A stretch of DNA of 40,813 nt from an uncultured Brachyspira sp. (GCF_910578695.1 NZ_CAJTQJ010000018.1:1-40813), one strand, 5' to 3'; positions 1-9,202 are shown, numbered from the stretch's first letter. The notes: a model not told the origin generated them from the letters alone. Program-made: numbers and translations.

Positions 1-49
1 TCAAAAATATTATAAACTCTAAAAAGGTTAGTTTTTCGGGAGTATTATA

Positions 50-1336
50 ATGTTTGATAAAAAAATAGATATATTAATATTTTTTATTTTAATACAAGCT
101 AATCTTTTCGGATATATAGATCCAGGCACAGGAAGTTTGCTTTTTTCTGCACTTTTTGGGATAATAGGCACTTTATTCTTTTTATCTAAAGCTCTTTTAA
201 TAAAATTAAAAACTATGTCATTTTCTAAAAATAAATCCATAGATACAGAGGCTTCTAAAAAGGCTAGGATAATAATTTACGGAGAAGATAAAAGATACTG
301 CAATGTATTTAAGCCTATAATAGAAGAATTAATTAAATTAGAAATGCCAGTAATATATTATAGTTCAAGCGAAGATGATCCTATATTTGAAATAAAAAAT
401 GATTTGCTTCATACGGAGTTTATAGGGGTAGGAAATAAAGCTTATGCTAAATTGAATTTTATAGAAGCGGATATCTGCTTAATGACAACTCCGAATTTAG
501 ATGTTTTTCAATTAAAACGCTCTAAAGGGGTAAAAAAATACATTCATATATTTCATGCTCCTAATGAAGCATCATTATATTGCTTGTATTCTTTAGATTT
601 TTTTGATGCTGTATTATTAAGCGGTGAGAATCAAATTTCTGATATAAGAGAATTAGAAAATACTAGAAATACTAAATTAAAAGATTTAGAAATTATAGGA
701 AGTACTTATTTAGATGAACTCAATAAAAAGAAAGAAGCAGCTTCAAAATCTATTACTAAAGTACAAAATAAAAAAACTGTTTTGATAGCTCCTTCTTGGG
801 GTATGAACGGGCTTCTTACTAGATTTGGAGAAAAAATTATAGATCCTATTTTAGAAAGCGGATATTATGTAATTATACGCCCTCATCCTCAATCTAGTAT
901 ATCAGAAAGAGATATGCTTGAAAGATTAAAAAATAAATATAAAAACAATGCTGATATAGAATGGGATTTTAATATAGACAATATTTATTCTTTATCAAAA
1001 GCTGATGTTATGATATCTGATTTTTCAGGCGTAATATTTGATTATGCTTTTCTTTTTGATAAACCTGCTATTATACCTAGTTTTAGTTTTGATAAAAGGG
1101 GATATGATGCTTTTGAATTAAAAGAAGAAACTTGGACATTCAAAACCTTACCGAATATTTCTATTTCAATAGATGAGAATAACTTTTCTAATATATCAAG
1201 TATTATTGAATATACAATTAATAATAATGAATTAAAAGATAATATTATTAAAGCTAAAGAAGAGGCTTATAAGTTTCAAGGAGAAGCGGCAAAAAATGGA
1301 GCTTTAGTTTTGAAAACATATTTAGAATCTGTTTAG
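50..1336 (+). CDS. Membrane-associated CDP-glycerol glycerophosphotransferase-like protein
   Basis: This 428-residue protein starts with a hydrophobic segment (about residues 8-20), the motif YIDPGTGS (about 23-30), and a second membrane segment (about 32-52). The rest is soluble. The C-terminal half carries the signature of the TagB/TagF glycerophosphotransferase fold: an RPHPQ stretch near residue 282 and a DVMISDFSGVIFDYAF stretch near 325-340. Family members move a phospho-alcohol from a CDP-linked donor to a glycan or lipid. It is the first gene of an operon that makes 2-aminoethylphosphonate and a cytidylyltransferase, so its donor may be CMP-AEP rather than CDP-glycerol; this is inference from context. 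The ATG at 50 follows a GGGAG ribosome site. The promoter is at or beyond the window edge. The fold is fairly certain; donor and acceptor are unknown. Confidence 0.8.
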   Translation: MFDKKIDILIFFILIQANLFGYIDPGTGSLLFSALFGIIGTLFFLSKALLIKLKTMSFSKNKSIDTEASKKARIIIYGEDKRYCNVFKPIIEELIKLEMPVIYYSSSEDDPIFEIKNDLLHTEFIGVGNKAYAKLNFIEADICLMTTPNLDVFQLKRSKGVKKYIHIFHAPNEASLYCLYSLDFFDAVLLSGENQISDIRELENTRNTKLKDLEIIGSTYLDELNKKKEAASKSITKVQNKKTVLIAPSWGMNGLLTRFGEKIIDPILESGYYVIIRPHPQSSISERDMLERLKNKYKNNADIEWDFNIDNIYSLSKADVMISDFSGVIFDYAFLFDKPAIIPSFSFDKRGYDAFELKEETWTFKTLPNISISIDENNFSNISSIIEYTINNNELKDNIIKAKEEAYKFQGEAAKNGALVLKTYLESV

Positions 1337-1348
1337 GAAACTTATTTT

Positions 1349-2470
1349 ATGATTAAAGCTTATGATTTTATAAATTTATTAAATGAGTACAATATTAATT
1401 TTTTTACAGGAGTTCCAGATTCTAAACTGCAAAGTTTTTGTGATAAACTTATGGAAAAATATGGAATTTCGGATAGTCATATTATAGCTGCTAATGAAGG
1501 CAATGCTGTTGGTCTTGCCTGCGGTTATAATTTGGCTTCAGGCAATTATCCTTGTGTTTATTTACAAAATAGCGGAATTGGAAATATTATAAATCCTGTT
1601 GCATCTCTTTTAAATGAAAAAATATATGCTGTGCCTGTTTTATTTATTATCGGATGGAGAGGTGAGCCTGATATTAAAGATGAACCGCAGCATCTGTTTC
1701 AAGGTGAGATAACATTAAAACTGCTTGATGATTTAAATATTGTATATGAGGTTTTGGATAAAAATGCTACATACGATATTGTAAAAGATTTTTTAAGTAG
1801 TTTCAAATCATTATTAGATAAAGGCATACAGGCGGCATTTGTTATTAAAGACGGTTTTTTTGAAAAAGAAAAATTATTTGATTACAAGAATACTAATGAG
1901 TTAATTAGGGAAAAAGCCATAGAAAAAATTTTAGAATATTCTAAAAATGATATTATAGTTTCAACTACAGGTAAGATTTCTAGAGAGCTGTTTGAAATTA
2001 GAGAAAATAATAAATTTGGGCATAATAATGATTTTTTAACAGTTGGTTCTATGGGACATAGTTCTATGATAGCATTATCCATAGCATTACAAAAGAAAAA
2101 TAAAAGAATTTGGTGTTTAGACGGAGATGGTGCCGTACTTATGCATATGGGAGCTTTACCAATTATTGGAAGCAGAAAACCTAATAATTTTGTTCATATA
2201 GTTTTAAATAATGCAGCCCATGAGTCTGTCGGAGGAATGCCTACAGCTGCTGATAAAATTAATTTACCTGAAATAGCCAAAAAATCAGGCTATGAATTTT
2301 CAGCTGCAGTTGATAGTTTAGATGAATTAGATGATATACTTATAAATTTAAAAAATGTTTTATCATTTATTGAAGTAAAAGTTTCTATTTTTTCTAGAAA
2401 AGATTTAATAAGACCTAATATAACTCCATTAGATAATAAGAATAATTTCATTAAATTTTTAAGAGAATAA
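1349..2470 (+). CDS. aepY: Phosphonopyruvate decarboxylase
   Basis: A thiamine-diphosphate enzyme that decarboxylates phosphonopyruvate to phosphonoacetaldehyde. This is the irreversible step that pulls the unfavourable PEP mutase reaction forward. At 373 residues it has the usual family length. The N-terminal half carries the ThDP-activating glutamate in ANEGNAVGLACGY (Glu50). The C-terminal half has the ThDP/Mg motif, beginning LDGDGA and ending in LNN about 25 residues later, followed by AHESVGG. It follows the first operon gene by 12 bases, with an AGGA ribosome site. Its neighbour is PEP mutase, which separates it from acetolactate-synthase-like relatives such as sulfopyruvate decarboxylase. 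Confidence 0.92.
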   Translation: MIKAYDFINLLNEYNINFFTGVPDSKLQSFCDKLMEKYGISDSHIIAANEGNAVGLACGYNLASGNYPCVYLQNSGIGNIINPVASLLNEKIYAVPVLFIIGWRGEPDIKDEPQHLFQGEITLKLLDDLNIVYEVLDKNATYDIVKDFLSSFKSLLDKGIQAAFVIKDGFFEKEKLFDYKNTNELIREKAIEKILEYSKNDIIVSTTGKISRELFEIRENNKFGHNNDFLTVGSMGHSSMIALSIALQKKNKRIWCLDGDGAVLMHMGALPIIGSRKPNNFVHIVLNNAAHESVGGMPTAADKINLPEIAKKSGYEFSAAVDSLDELDDILINLKNVLSFIEVKVSIFSRKDLIRPNITPLDNKNNFIKFLRE

Positions 2471-2497
2471 AACATATCATTAAACAGCAGGATTTTT

Positions 2498-4333
2498 ATG
2501 AAAGCTATTATTTTGAAATCTGATTTTTCTTCATATATTGTTCATAATGATGAAGATTTATTGAAAAGGCAATTAAGATTATTAAGTAAATTTGCAATAA
2601 CAGATATATATTTTTTATATAACAGCAATAGTATAGATGAATATTGCAGGGAATATAACATTAATTATTATATTGCAGATGATATTTATAATGTGATTGA
2701 TGGAAATTTAGAAGATGATATACTAATATTAAATGGAGATTCTATATTTTCTGAAGCTGTTTTAAGCGATGTACTTTCTTTTAATACTAAATCAGCTGCT
2801 GTAAATAGCTATGCAAATATTTCTGATAATATAAAAAATATAGATATTAATACAAGAGATAATTTATTCTATTATTTTCCTATAATAAAAATTAATAAAT
2901 TTTCAAATATAAGTGATTATAGTAAAATATTTGAATTTGAGGATATTTCATTAATAGATAATAATAGAAGTGAAATTTGTATAGTTTTAGATGATGATAT
3001 AAAAAATAGAGAATATATTAATAATTATTTTAATAAGCAAAGAGTTGTTTATTTAGCATTCAGTACAGATATAATACATGGCGGACATATAAGAATATTG
3101 AAAAAAGCTAAAGAGTTAGGAAAAGTTGTAGTTGGTGTTATGGGCGATCAGGCTGTAGCTAGTTTTAAAAGGTATCCTGTACTTGATTATGAACATAGAT
3201 ACGAAATTATCAAAAACATTAAGTATGTTGATGAAGTTATTGAGCAAAAGACTTTGAGTTATACAGATAATTTAATGAGTATAAAGCCTGATTATGTTGT
3301 ACATGGCGATGAGTGGAGAGATGATAATTTAAAATATATTAGAGAAGAAACTATAAATACTTTAAAAAAAATAGGCGGCATATTAATAGAATACCCTTTT
3401 TCTAAAGATAAGGAATTTAATGTATTGGAATATAAATCAGCTGAATATTTGTCTGTGCCAGAAATAAGGAGAGGAAGATTAAAAAAAATACTTTCCTATA
3501 AACCAACAGTTTCTATTATAGAAGCACATAATGGTTTAACAGGATTGATAGCTGAAAAAACTACAGTAGTAAAAGATGGAAAATATTATCAATTTGATGG
3601 AATGTGGGTATCTAGCTTATGTGATTCTACTTCAAGAGGAAAACCTGATATAGAATTGGTTGATTTATCATCAAGACTTCAGACTATTAATGAAATAATG
3701 GAAGTTACTACTAAACCTATAATATTAGATGCTGATACAGGCGGACTTATAGAACATTTTATCTATAATGTAAAAACTTTAGAGCGTATAGGAGTTTCTG
3801 CTGTTATTATAGAAGATAAAATAGGATTAAAGAAAAATTCTCTTTTTGGAACAGAAGTTGAACAGCAGCAGGATACTATAGAAAATTTTTGTAATAAAAT
3901 AAGTTCTGGTAAAAAAGTATTAAAAACAAAAGATTTTATGATAATAGCTAGAATAGAAAGTCTTATTTTAGAAAAAGGCATGGAAGATGCTTTAAATAGG
4001 GCATTTGAATATTCTAAAGCCGGAGCTGATGGTATAATGATACATTCCAGAAAAAAAGAGCCAGATGAAATATTTGAATTTTGTAATAAGTTTAGAGAAA
4101 AAGATAATAAAAGCTATTTGGTTGTTGTGCCTACTACATTTAATACTGTTACAGAAGATGAATTTAGCTGTATGGGTGTTAATATAGTTATATATGCTAA
4201 TCAGCTTACAAGAAGTGCTTTTCCTGCTATGAAGAAAACTGCAGAAACTATACTTTATAATAGAAGGGCAAAAGAGGCTGATGATATGTGTATGTCTATA
4301 AAAGATATACTTACTTTAATACCTGAAGAATAA
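2498..4333 (+). CDS. aepX: Multidomain phosphoenolpyruvate mutase with two nucleotidyltransferase-type N-terminal domains
   Basis: PEP mutase converts phosphoenolpyruvate to phosphonopyruvate and forms the C-P bond. The catalytic domain spans about residues 335-600. It includes EAHNGLTG, the Mg-binding DADTGG (Asp411, Asp413) and the diagnostic mutase motif EDKIGLKKNS (Glu439-Asp440-Lys441 and Asn447-Ser448). Ahead of it, about residues 183-325, is a cytidylyltransferase-type HxGH domain with HGGH at 194-197. Residues 1-170 resemble a sugar-nucleotide transferase domain (ILNGDSIF near 77-84). In that domain the glycine-rich nucleotide loop is replaced by ILKSDFSSY, so it looks inactive. The 611-residue length is about twice that of a stand-alone mutase. 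Ribosome site AGGA, 27 bases after aepY. The mutase call is firm; the role of the extra domains is not known. Confidence 0.93.
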   Translation: MKAIILKSDFSSYIVHNDEDLLKRQLRLLSKFAITDIYFLYNSNSIDEYCREYNINYYIADDIYNVIDGNLEDDILILNGDSIFSEAVLSDVLSFNTKSAAVNSYANISDNIKNIDINTRDNLFYYFPIIKINKFSNISDYSKIFEFEDISLIDNNRSEICIVLDDDIKNREYINNYFNKQRVVYLAFSTDIIHGGHIRILKKAKELGKVVVGVMGDQAVASFKRYPVLDYEHRYEIIKNIKYVDEVIEQKTLSYTDNLMSIKPDYVVHGDEWRDDNLKYIREETINTLKKIGGILIEYPFSKDKEFNVLEYKSAEYLSVPEIRRGRLKKILSYKPTVSIIEAHNGLTGLIAEKTTVVKDGKYYQFDGMWVSSLCDSTSRGKPDIELVDLSSRLQTINEIMEVTTKPIILDADTGGLIEHFIYNVKTLERIGVSAVIIEDKIGLKKNSLFGTEVEQQQDTIENFCNKISSGKKVLKTKDFMIIARIESLILEKGMEDALNRAFEYSKAGADGIMIHSRKKEPDEIFEFCNKFREKDNKSYLVVVPTTFNTVTEDEFSCMGVNIVIYANQLTRSAFPAMKKTAETILYNRRAKEADDMCMSIKDILTLIPEE

Positions 4334-4359
4334 AATATAATATTTTTGGAGATAAATTT

Positions 4360-5460
4360 ATGAATATAAAAAGAAATATATTATTAAATCCCGGTCCTGC
4401 TACAACTACTGATACTGTTAAAATGGCTCAAATTGTAAGTGATATTTGTCCTAGAGAAAAAGAGTTTGGAGAAGTTATGGAATTTATAATTGAAGAACTC
4501 ACAAGCTTTGTTGCTGATACTAAAGATTATACTGCTGTTTTATTTGGAGGAGCTGGAACTGCTGGAGTGGAGGCTGTTCTTTCTTCTATCTGTAATGGGA
4601 AAAAGATTTTAGTTATTAATAATGGTTCTTATAGTGAAAGAATGATAGAAATACTATCTACTTATGACGCTGATTTTTATAATTATGAGAGCGATTTAAT
4701 AAAACCAATAGATTATCAAAAGTTAGAAGAAGTTTTAAAAAGCAGTAATTTTGATTATATATGTGCTGTGCATAATGAAACAGGTACTGGGCTTTTAAAT
4801 GATATTGGGCATATAGGTTTATTAGCAAAAAAATATAATATTGAGTTTATTGTTGATGCTATGAGTTCTTATGCAGGAATTCCAATAGATATGAAAAAAA
4901 TGAATATACATTTTCTTATAGCTAGTTCAAATAAAAATATTCAAGGTATGGCTGGCATTGCTTTTGTTATATGCAATAGAGTTTCACTAGAAAGATTAAA
5001 AAATATTAAATCAAAAAGCTATTATTTAGATTTATATGCACAGTATAGTAATTTTACTAAAACCAAACAAACAAGATTTACGCCGCCTGTTCAAACATTA
5101 TATGCTTTAAAACAAGCTGTAATAGAAACAAAAGAAGAAACTATAGAAAATAGAAATAAGAGATATACAGAATCTTTTGAAACTTTAATATTAGGTTTGA
5201 AAAAATTAAATTTGAAGCTTTTATTAGATTATGAGTGTCAGTCAAAGATTATAACTGCAATATTTGAACCAGAATGCGAAGGATATAATTTTGATAATAT
5301 GCATAACTATTTATATGAAAGAGGCTTTACTATTTATCCGGGTAAAATTTCTAATTTTAATACTTTTAGAGTAGCAAATATTGGTGCTATAGATAAAAAT
5401 GATATATCTGATTTTTTAAATATTTTAGAAGAATATTTAAAAAGTATTAAGTATATATAA
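4360..5460 (+). CDS. phnW: 2-aminoethylphosphonate--pyruvate transaminase
   Basis: A PLP-dependent class V aminotransferase of 366 residues. In catabolism PhnW turns AEP plus pyruvate into phosphonoacetaldehyde plus alanine; in a biosynthetic operon like this one it runs towards AEP. Seen in the sequence: the N-terminal NPGPATTTD, a cofactor aspartate in VDAMSSYAG (about Asp166), and the PLP-binding lysine in SSNKNIQGMAG (Lys192). Ribosome site TGGAG. It lies between PEP mutase and the cytidylyltransferase, so it supplies the amine product that the next gene activates. In Treponema denticola a comparable transaminase is fused to the cytidylyltransferase; here the two are separate genes 11 bases apart. 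Confidence 0.92.
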   Translation: MNIKRNILLNPGPATTTDTVKMAQIVSDICPREKEFGEVMEFIIEELTSFVADTKDYTAVLFGGAGTAGVEAVLSSICNGKKILVINNGSYSERMIEILSTYDADFYNYESDLIKPIDYQKLEEVLKSSNFDYICAVHNETGTGLLNDIGHIGLLAKKYNIEFIVDAMSSYAGIPIDMKKMNIHFLIASSNKNIQGMAGIAFVICNRVSLERLKNIKSKSYYLDLYAQYSNFTKTKQTRFTPPVQTLYALKQAVIETKEETIENRNKRYTESFETLILGLKKLNLKLLLDYECQSKIITAIFEPECEGYNFDNMHNYLYERGFTIYPGKISNFNTFRVANIGAIDKNDISDFLNILEEYLKSIKYI

Positions 5461-5471
5461 TAAGGATTTTA

Positions 5472-6206
5472 ATGAGGGGAATAATACTTGCAGCTGGAAA
5501 AGGAACTAGGCTGTATCCATTTACTTTAAAAGAACCCAAGCCTTTATTTAAAGTTAATGGCAGGACGCTTTTGGAAAGAAATATAGAATTTCTGCATTCT
5601 AATAATATATACGATATTACAATAGTTACAGGCTATATGAATGAAGCTTTTGATTATTATGCAGATAAATATAATTTGAAAAAAGTTGTATCTGATGTAT
5701 ATGATAAAAAAAATAGCAGCAGTTCTCTTAATTTAGTACTCGATATACTTGATGATACTTTAATTATTAACGGAGATATTTATATAAAAGAAAATGTTTT
5801 TCCATATATAAAACCTAATGTTTCACAAATAATATCAAAACAAATAGTAAAAGGCGAGGAAGACGGATACATTGCAAGAGATTCCGATAATAGGGTAATA
5901 AAGATTGTAAAAAAATCTGCTTCAGGATATGGCGATACAGGAATGATGTATTTAGTTGGTGATATGGCTAGAGCTGTTGCAGAAAAATTGCCGTTTGCAA
6001 AAGATGATGAATTTTGGGAAGATATAGTTTATAGTTTAATTGATGATTATCCAATATATCTTACAAAAATACCTAATATAGTTGCTGAAATAGATTCAGC
6101 AAGAGATGTTATATTGGAAGGATTAATGACTAAAGAAGATATCATTAATGCATGTAATAATGATAGTTATTTGCTAGAAAAAATTGAAGATATATTAAAA
6201 TTATAA
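5472..6206 (+). CDS. pntC: Probable 2-aminoethylphosphonate cytidylyltransferase (PntC/LicC-type)
   Basis: A 244-residue nucleotidyltransferase with an intact active site. It has ILAAGKGTRLYPFT at 5-18, EPKPL with Lys23, NSSSSLNL at 81-88, a metal-binding Asp102 in IINGDIY, and a second acidic site in EIDSARD near residue 215. This is the LicC-type layout used to activate phosphocholine with CTP. Because it follows phnW by 11 bases, CMP-AEP is the most likely product; phosphocholine activation is the alternative, but no choline kinase is present. It is the last gene of the operon. The IS relic begins two bases after its stop codon. Confidence 0.82.
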   Translation: MRGIILAAGKGTRLYPFTLKEPKPLFKVNGRTLLERNIEFLHSNNIYDITIVTGYMNEAFDYYADKYNLKKVVSDVYDKKNSSSSLNLVLDILDDTLIINGDIYIKENVFPYIKPNVSQIISKQIVKGEEDGYIARDSDNRVIKIVKKSASGYGDTGMMYLVGDMARAVAEKLPFAKDDEFWEDIVYSLIDDYPIYLTKIPNIVAEIDSARDVILEGLMTKEDIINACNNDSYLLEKIEDILKL

Positions 6207-6208
6207 TT

Positions 6209-6637
6209 GTGACTGTCTTAGATAATTAAAAAAGCTCCGTTTTTGCTTAATAATACCAAATAATGTTGTATTTATTATTTTTACATAATACTTTCTTCAT
6301 CTTTTCAATAAACCAAATATTTATATTTTATCTTTAGCTCCTATTCCTCTTTTTCCTTTTCTTTTACCGCCAAAGTATCTTTACGAAGTACATTCTTGCG
6401 GTGTCATCAACTTCTATTTCACCATTAAAAATTTCTTTTTCTGTTTCATATTCAAATATTAATTCTCTTAATCTTAAAAAATAATAAGAAGCTCTAGTTT
6501 TATTAACTTTTACTAAGATTAAAGATGTCCTTGCTGCAAAATGTTCTATTAATTTTAATTGCTTTTCTTTAATCAACGCCAAAGGCGTGCATTTCATACC
6601 TAAATTTTAACAAATTTAAGTTATCTAGGACAGTCCC
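6209..6637. mobile_element. Internally deleted IS1595/IS1016-type insertion sequence relic
   Basis: The ends form a terminal inverted repeat of about 20 bases. The left end reads GACTGTCTTAGATAATT from 6211 and the right end, on the reverse strand, reads GACTGTCCTAGATAACTT from 6635. Flanking octamers TTATAATT (6201-6208) and TTATTTTT (6638-6645) agree at six of eight positions and could be an eroded 8-bp target duplication, though in AT-rich DNA this is weak. The interior holds only a piece of transposase on the reverse strand. The element is about 430 bp, against roughly 700-1000 for intact members of this family. Confidence 0.75.
6306..6597 (-). pseudogene. Transposase fragment, IS1595/ISXO2-like, frameshifted
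   Basis: The reverse strand reads a 77-residue open frame containing HFAARTSL, KVNKTRASYYFLRLRELI and GEIEVDD. This matches the region of IS1016-type transposases just before the catalytic site. After GEIEVDD the expected YFGGKRKGKRG appears in another frame (reverse-strand TACTTTGGCGGTAAAAG, from about 6375). About two dozen foreign bases lie between the two, so the frame is broken. The zinc-ribbon N-terminus and most of the catalytic domain are missing. It cannot encode a working transposase. Confidence 0.72.
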
Positions 6638-6814
6638 TTATTTTTTATTATTTATAATATAAATTTTTTTTATAATGTTAGAATATAATTTTTATTATAT
6701 ATTACAAAATAATGTATAGAGTAATAGTCCTACTTTTTTATAAACAAATGGTATTTACTTAATTTAAAATTTATTATAAAATAAACGGCAAAAATTATGT
6801 TAGGGTTTTTTAAT

Positions 6815-7654
6815 ATGACTTTGTCATTTACTAAGATGCATGGCATAGGAAATGATTATATTTATATAAATTGCTTTAAAGAGAAATTTACAGCTGAAGA
6901 TGCTGCCGAATATTCTCCTATACTAAGCAATAGACATTATTCTATAGGTGCTGACGGAATAATACTTATAATGCCTAGTGAAAAAGCTGATGTGCAAATG
7001 AGAATGTTTAATTCTGACGGAAGCGAAAGCGAGATGTGCGGCAATGGTATAAGATGCGTAGCAAAATATACTTATGACAGAGGAATTAGTAAGAATAATC
7101 CTCTAAAAATAGAAACATTAAGGGGAATATTAGATGCCGAATTATTTATAAAAGACGGAGAAGTTGATACTGTAGAAATTAGTATGAGTTTTCCTATATT
7201 TGAAGGTCTTAAAATCCCAACTACTATAAATAAAACTCCTATTATTGATGAGCCTATGATATTCAATAATAAAACATATTATTTTACTGCTGTTTCTATG
7301 GGAAATCCTCATTGCATTATATTTGTTGATAATGTTTCAGATATGAATATTAATGATATAGGAAGTTATATAGAAAATAATAGCATATTTCCAAATAGAA
7401 CTAATGTAGAGTTTGTAGAGATTATAAATAGGGGAGAGGTAAGACAGAGAACTTGGGAGAGAGGCAGCGGAGAAACTTTAGCCTGCGGTACAGGTGCATC
7501 AGCTGTATGTGCGGCAGGTTTTATTAGCGGCAGAACAGATAATATTATACTTAATCATCTTTTAGGCGGAGATTTAATATTAAGATATGAGAATAATATT
7601 GTATTTATGAAAGGGGAAGCAAGATATTCTTTTGACGGCTCTGTTAGTATATAA
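6815..7654 (+). CDS. dapF: Diaminopimelate epimerase
   Basis: Interconverts LL- and meso-diaminopimelate for peptidoglycan and lysine synthesis in the cytosol. Both catalytic cysteines are present: MCGNGIRC (Cys75 from this start) and ACGTGASA (Cys224). The N-terminal FTKMHGIGNDY is the classical start of the family. The ATG at 6815 is preferred over the in-frame ATG at 6797, because TAGGG lies a suitable distance upstream and the family begins near this point. The resulting 279 residues is normal. It stands alone between the IS relic and a lytic transglycosylase. Confidence 0.95.
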   Translation: MTLSFTKMHGIGNDYIYINCFKEKFTAEDAAEYSPILSNRHYSIGADGIILIMPSEKADVQMRMFNSDGSESEMCGNGIRCVAKYTYDRGISKNNPLKIETLRGILDAELFIKDGEVDTVEISMSFPIFEGLKIPTTINKTPIIDEPMIFNNKTYYFTAVSMGNPHCIIFVDNVSDMNINDIGSYIENNSIFPNRTNVEFVEIINRGEVRQRTWERGSGETLACGTGASAVCAAGFISGRTDNIILNHLLGGDLILRYENNIVFMKGEARYSFDGSVSI

Positions 7655-7811
7655 TTAGATATCATCTCAATATGCATAAATCATAGTAAAAAGTCATATT
7701 TTTTAACGATATTTTAAGAAAAATATCAATTTTTTAATATAATTAGTATAATTTTTTTTATTTTAATAAGTTATTTAAATAACAGAAAATAAAATTTTAA
7801 ATAGGAAGTTT

Positions 7812-8369
7812 ATGAAAAGAATAATTATAATATTAATTTTATTTATTTGTAATCTCAATTTGGAGACGCATAGTTTTAACATCAATGACTACTCTTTTCC
7901 TTCTAATAATGTTGCAACTTTAATTAAAGATGTATCTAATCATTATAATCAGGATTTTTGGTTTATAAAATATGTTTTTGATGTTTGCAGTAATTATAAT
8001 GTTGATCCTCTTTTAATGGTTGCTTTAATCAAAGTAGAAAGCAGTTTTATACCTACAGCTTTATCAAGAAAAAATGCTTACGGATATTGTCAGATAACTC
8101 CTATAGCTAATAAAGATGTTGATCCTACTTTAAATAGATATAATGTTAAAGATAATATTATACTTGGAGTAAGATTTATAGATAAGCTTTTGGATAAATT
8201 TGACGGTGATATTGTAAAAGCCCTTAGATATTATAATGCTGGAAATTCTTATGATGTATTAGGAAAAACTTATGCTGAAAATATAAAATATGAGTATGAT
8301 ACTATGGTTAATCTTTATTTAAAAGATGAAGATTCTTATAAAACTATATATAGAAAAGAGGCTTTTTAA
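7812..8369 (+). CDS. Exported lytic transglycosylase, SLT domain
   Basis: A 185-residue protein with an N-terminal hydrophobic signal (about 3-18). It is followed by a goose-type/SLT fold: LIKVESSF with the catalytic glutamate Glu76, then AYGYCQITP and ALRYYNAG. Such enzymes cut the glycan strands of peptidoglycan in the periplasm. The size is that of a minimal single-domain enzyme, similar to those that open the wall for flagella or secretion machines. It faces flgG tail to tail, which would suit a flagellar role but does not prove one. The stop codon lies within a GC-containing hairpin shared with flgG. Confidence 0.88.
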   Translation: MKRIIIILILFICNLNLETHSFNINDYSFPSNNVATLIKDVSNHYNQDFWFIKYVFDVCSNYNVDPLLMVALIKVESSFIPTALSRKNAYGYCQITPIANKDVDPTLNRYNVKDNIILGVRFIDKLLDKFDGDIVKALRYYNAGNSYDVLGKTYAENIKYEYDTMVNLYLKDEDSYKTIYRKEAF

Positions 8370-8377
8370 AGCCCCTT
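8360..8377. terminator. Bidirectional hairpin between transglycosylase and flgG
   Basis: GGCTTT-TT-AAAGCC at 8360-8373 is a perfect 6-bp stem that overlaps the transglycosylase stop codon. A short CCCTTTCT tract follows on the plus strand. It sits between convergent genes. The U-tract is weak. Confidence 0.5.
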
Positions 8378-8407
8378 TCTATTACTAGTTATATTTTAGT
8401 TTTTTAT

Positions 8408-9202
8408 TTATCTTTTTAAATTTACAACAGTAGCAAGTAAATTATCGCTTGTCTGTACTGCTTTAGAGTTCATTTCATAAGCTCTTTGTGCCACAATCAT
8501 ATCCACCATCTCATCAACAACTTTAACATTAGACATTTCTACAAAGCCTTGATGTATTCTAGGAAAACCGTTTGTACCAGCCTCTCCTTCAAAAGCAGGT
8601 CCGCTTGCTATTGTTTCTTTATATAGATTATCTCCTATAGATAGAAGTCCTGGCTGATTTATAAATCTATGAAGTGTAATTTGTCCTATTTCTACAGGAT
8701 CATTTTCATCGCCTATCTTTACGGAAACAACTCCCTCTCTTGATATATTTATTTGTTCTATTAAAAAATTTTCAGGGAATACTATTTCAGGAAGCAGTCT
8801 GTATCCGTTTGAAGTAACCATCTGTCCATTAGCATCAATCTTGAAAGAACCGTCTCTAGTATATGAAACACTTCCGTCAGGCATTAATACTTGAAAAAAT
8901 CCTTCTCCTTCTAATGCCAAATCAAGTTTATTTCCTGTAGCCTGTAAAGAGCCTTGATCAAACATTTTCTGAGTAGCGGCACTTTTTACACCTAATCCTG
9001 TCTGAAGTCCTACAGGTGTTACAGTATCTTCTGTAGCAGGAGTTCCTTGTATTTTTAAGTTTTGATATATTAAATCTTCAAAATCAGCTCTTACTTTTTT
9101 ATATCCTATAGTATTAACATTTGCAAGGTTATTGGCTATAGTATCAGTTTTAAACTGCATACCATTCATACCGCTTGCAGCTGTCCATAAAGAACGTACC
9201 AT
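8408..9202 (-). CDS. flgG: Flagellar basal-body rod protein FlgG
   Basis: The distal rod protein of the flagellar basal body; in spirochaetes it belongs to the periplasmic flagella. Seen: the N-terminal rod signature MVRSLWTAASGMNGMQ followed by NNLANVNTIGYKK, the central GEGFFQVLMPDG region, and a C-terminal heptad tail SNVKVVDEMVDMIVAQRAYE. The protein is 264 residues from the ATG at 9202, the usual size. That start is preferred over an upstream GTG at 9211, because GGAG sits eight bases before the ATG. No other flagellar gene is present in the window. Confidence 0.96.
   Translation of the reverse strand: MVRSLWTAASGMNGMQFKTDTIANNLANVNTIGYKKVRADFEDLIYQNLKIQGTPATEDTVTPVGLQTGLGVKSAATQKMFDQGSLQATGNKLDLALEGEGFFQVLMPDGSVSYTRDGSFKIDANGQMVTSNGYRLLPEIVFPENFLIEQINISREGVVSVKIGDENDPVEIGQITLHRFINQPGLLSIGDNLYKETIASGPAFEGEAGTNGFPRIHQGFVEMSNVKVVDEMVDMIVAQRAYEMNSKAVQTSDNLLATVVNLKR

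Noticed and set aside
6201..6645. 8-bp target duplication around the IS relic as firm evidence
   Set aside because: Only six of eight AT bases agree, which is weak in this base composition; mentioned as possible only.
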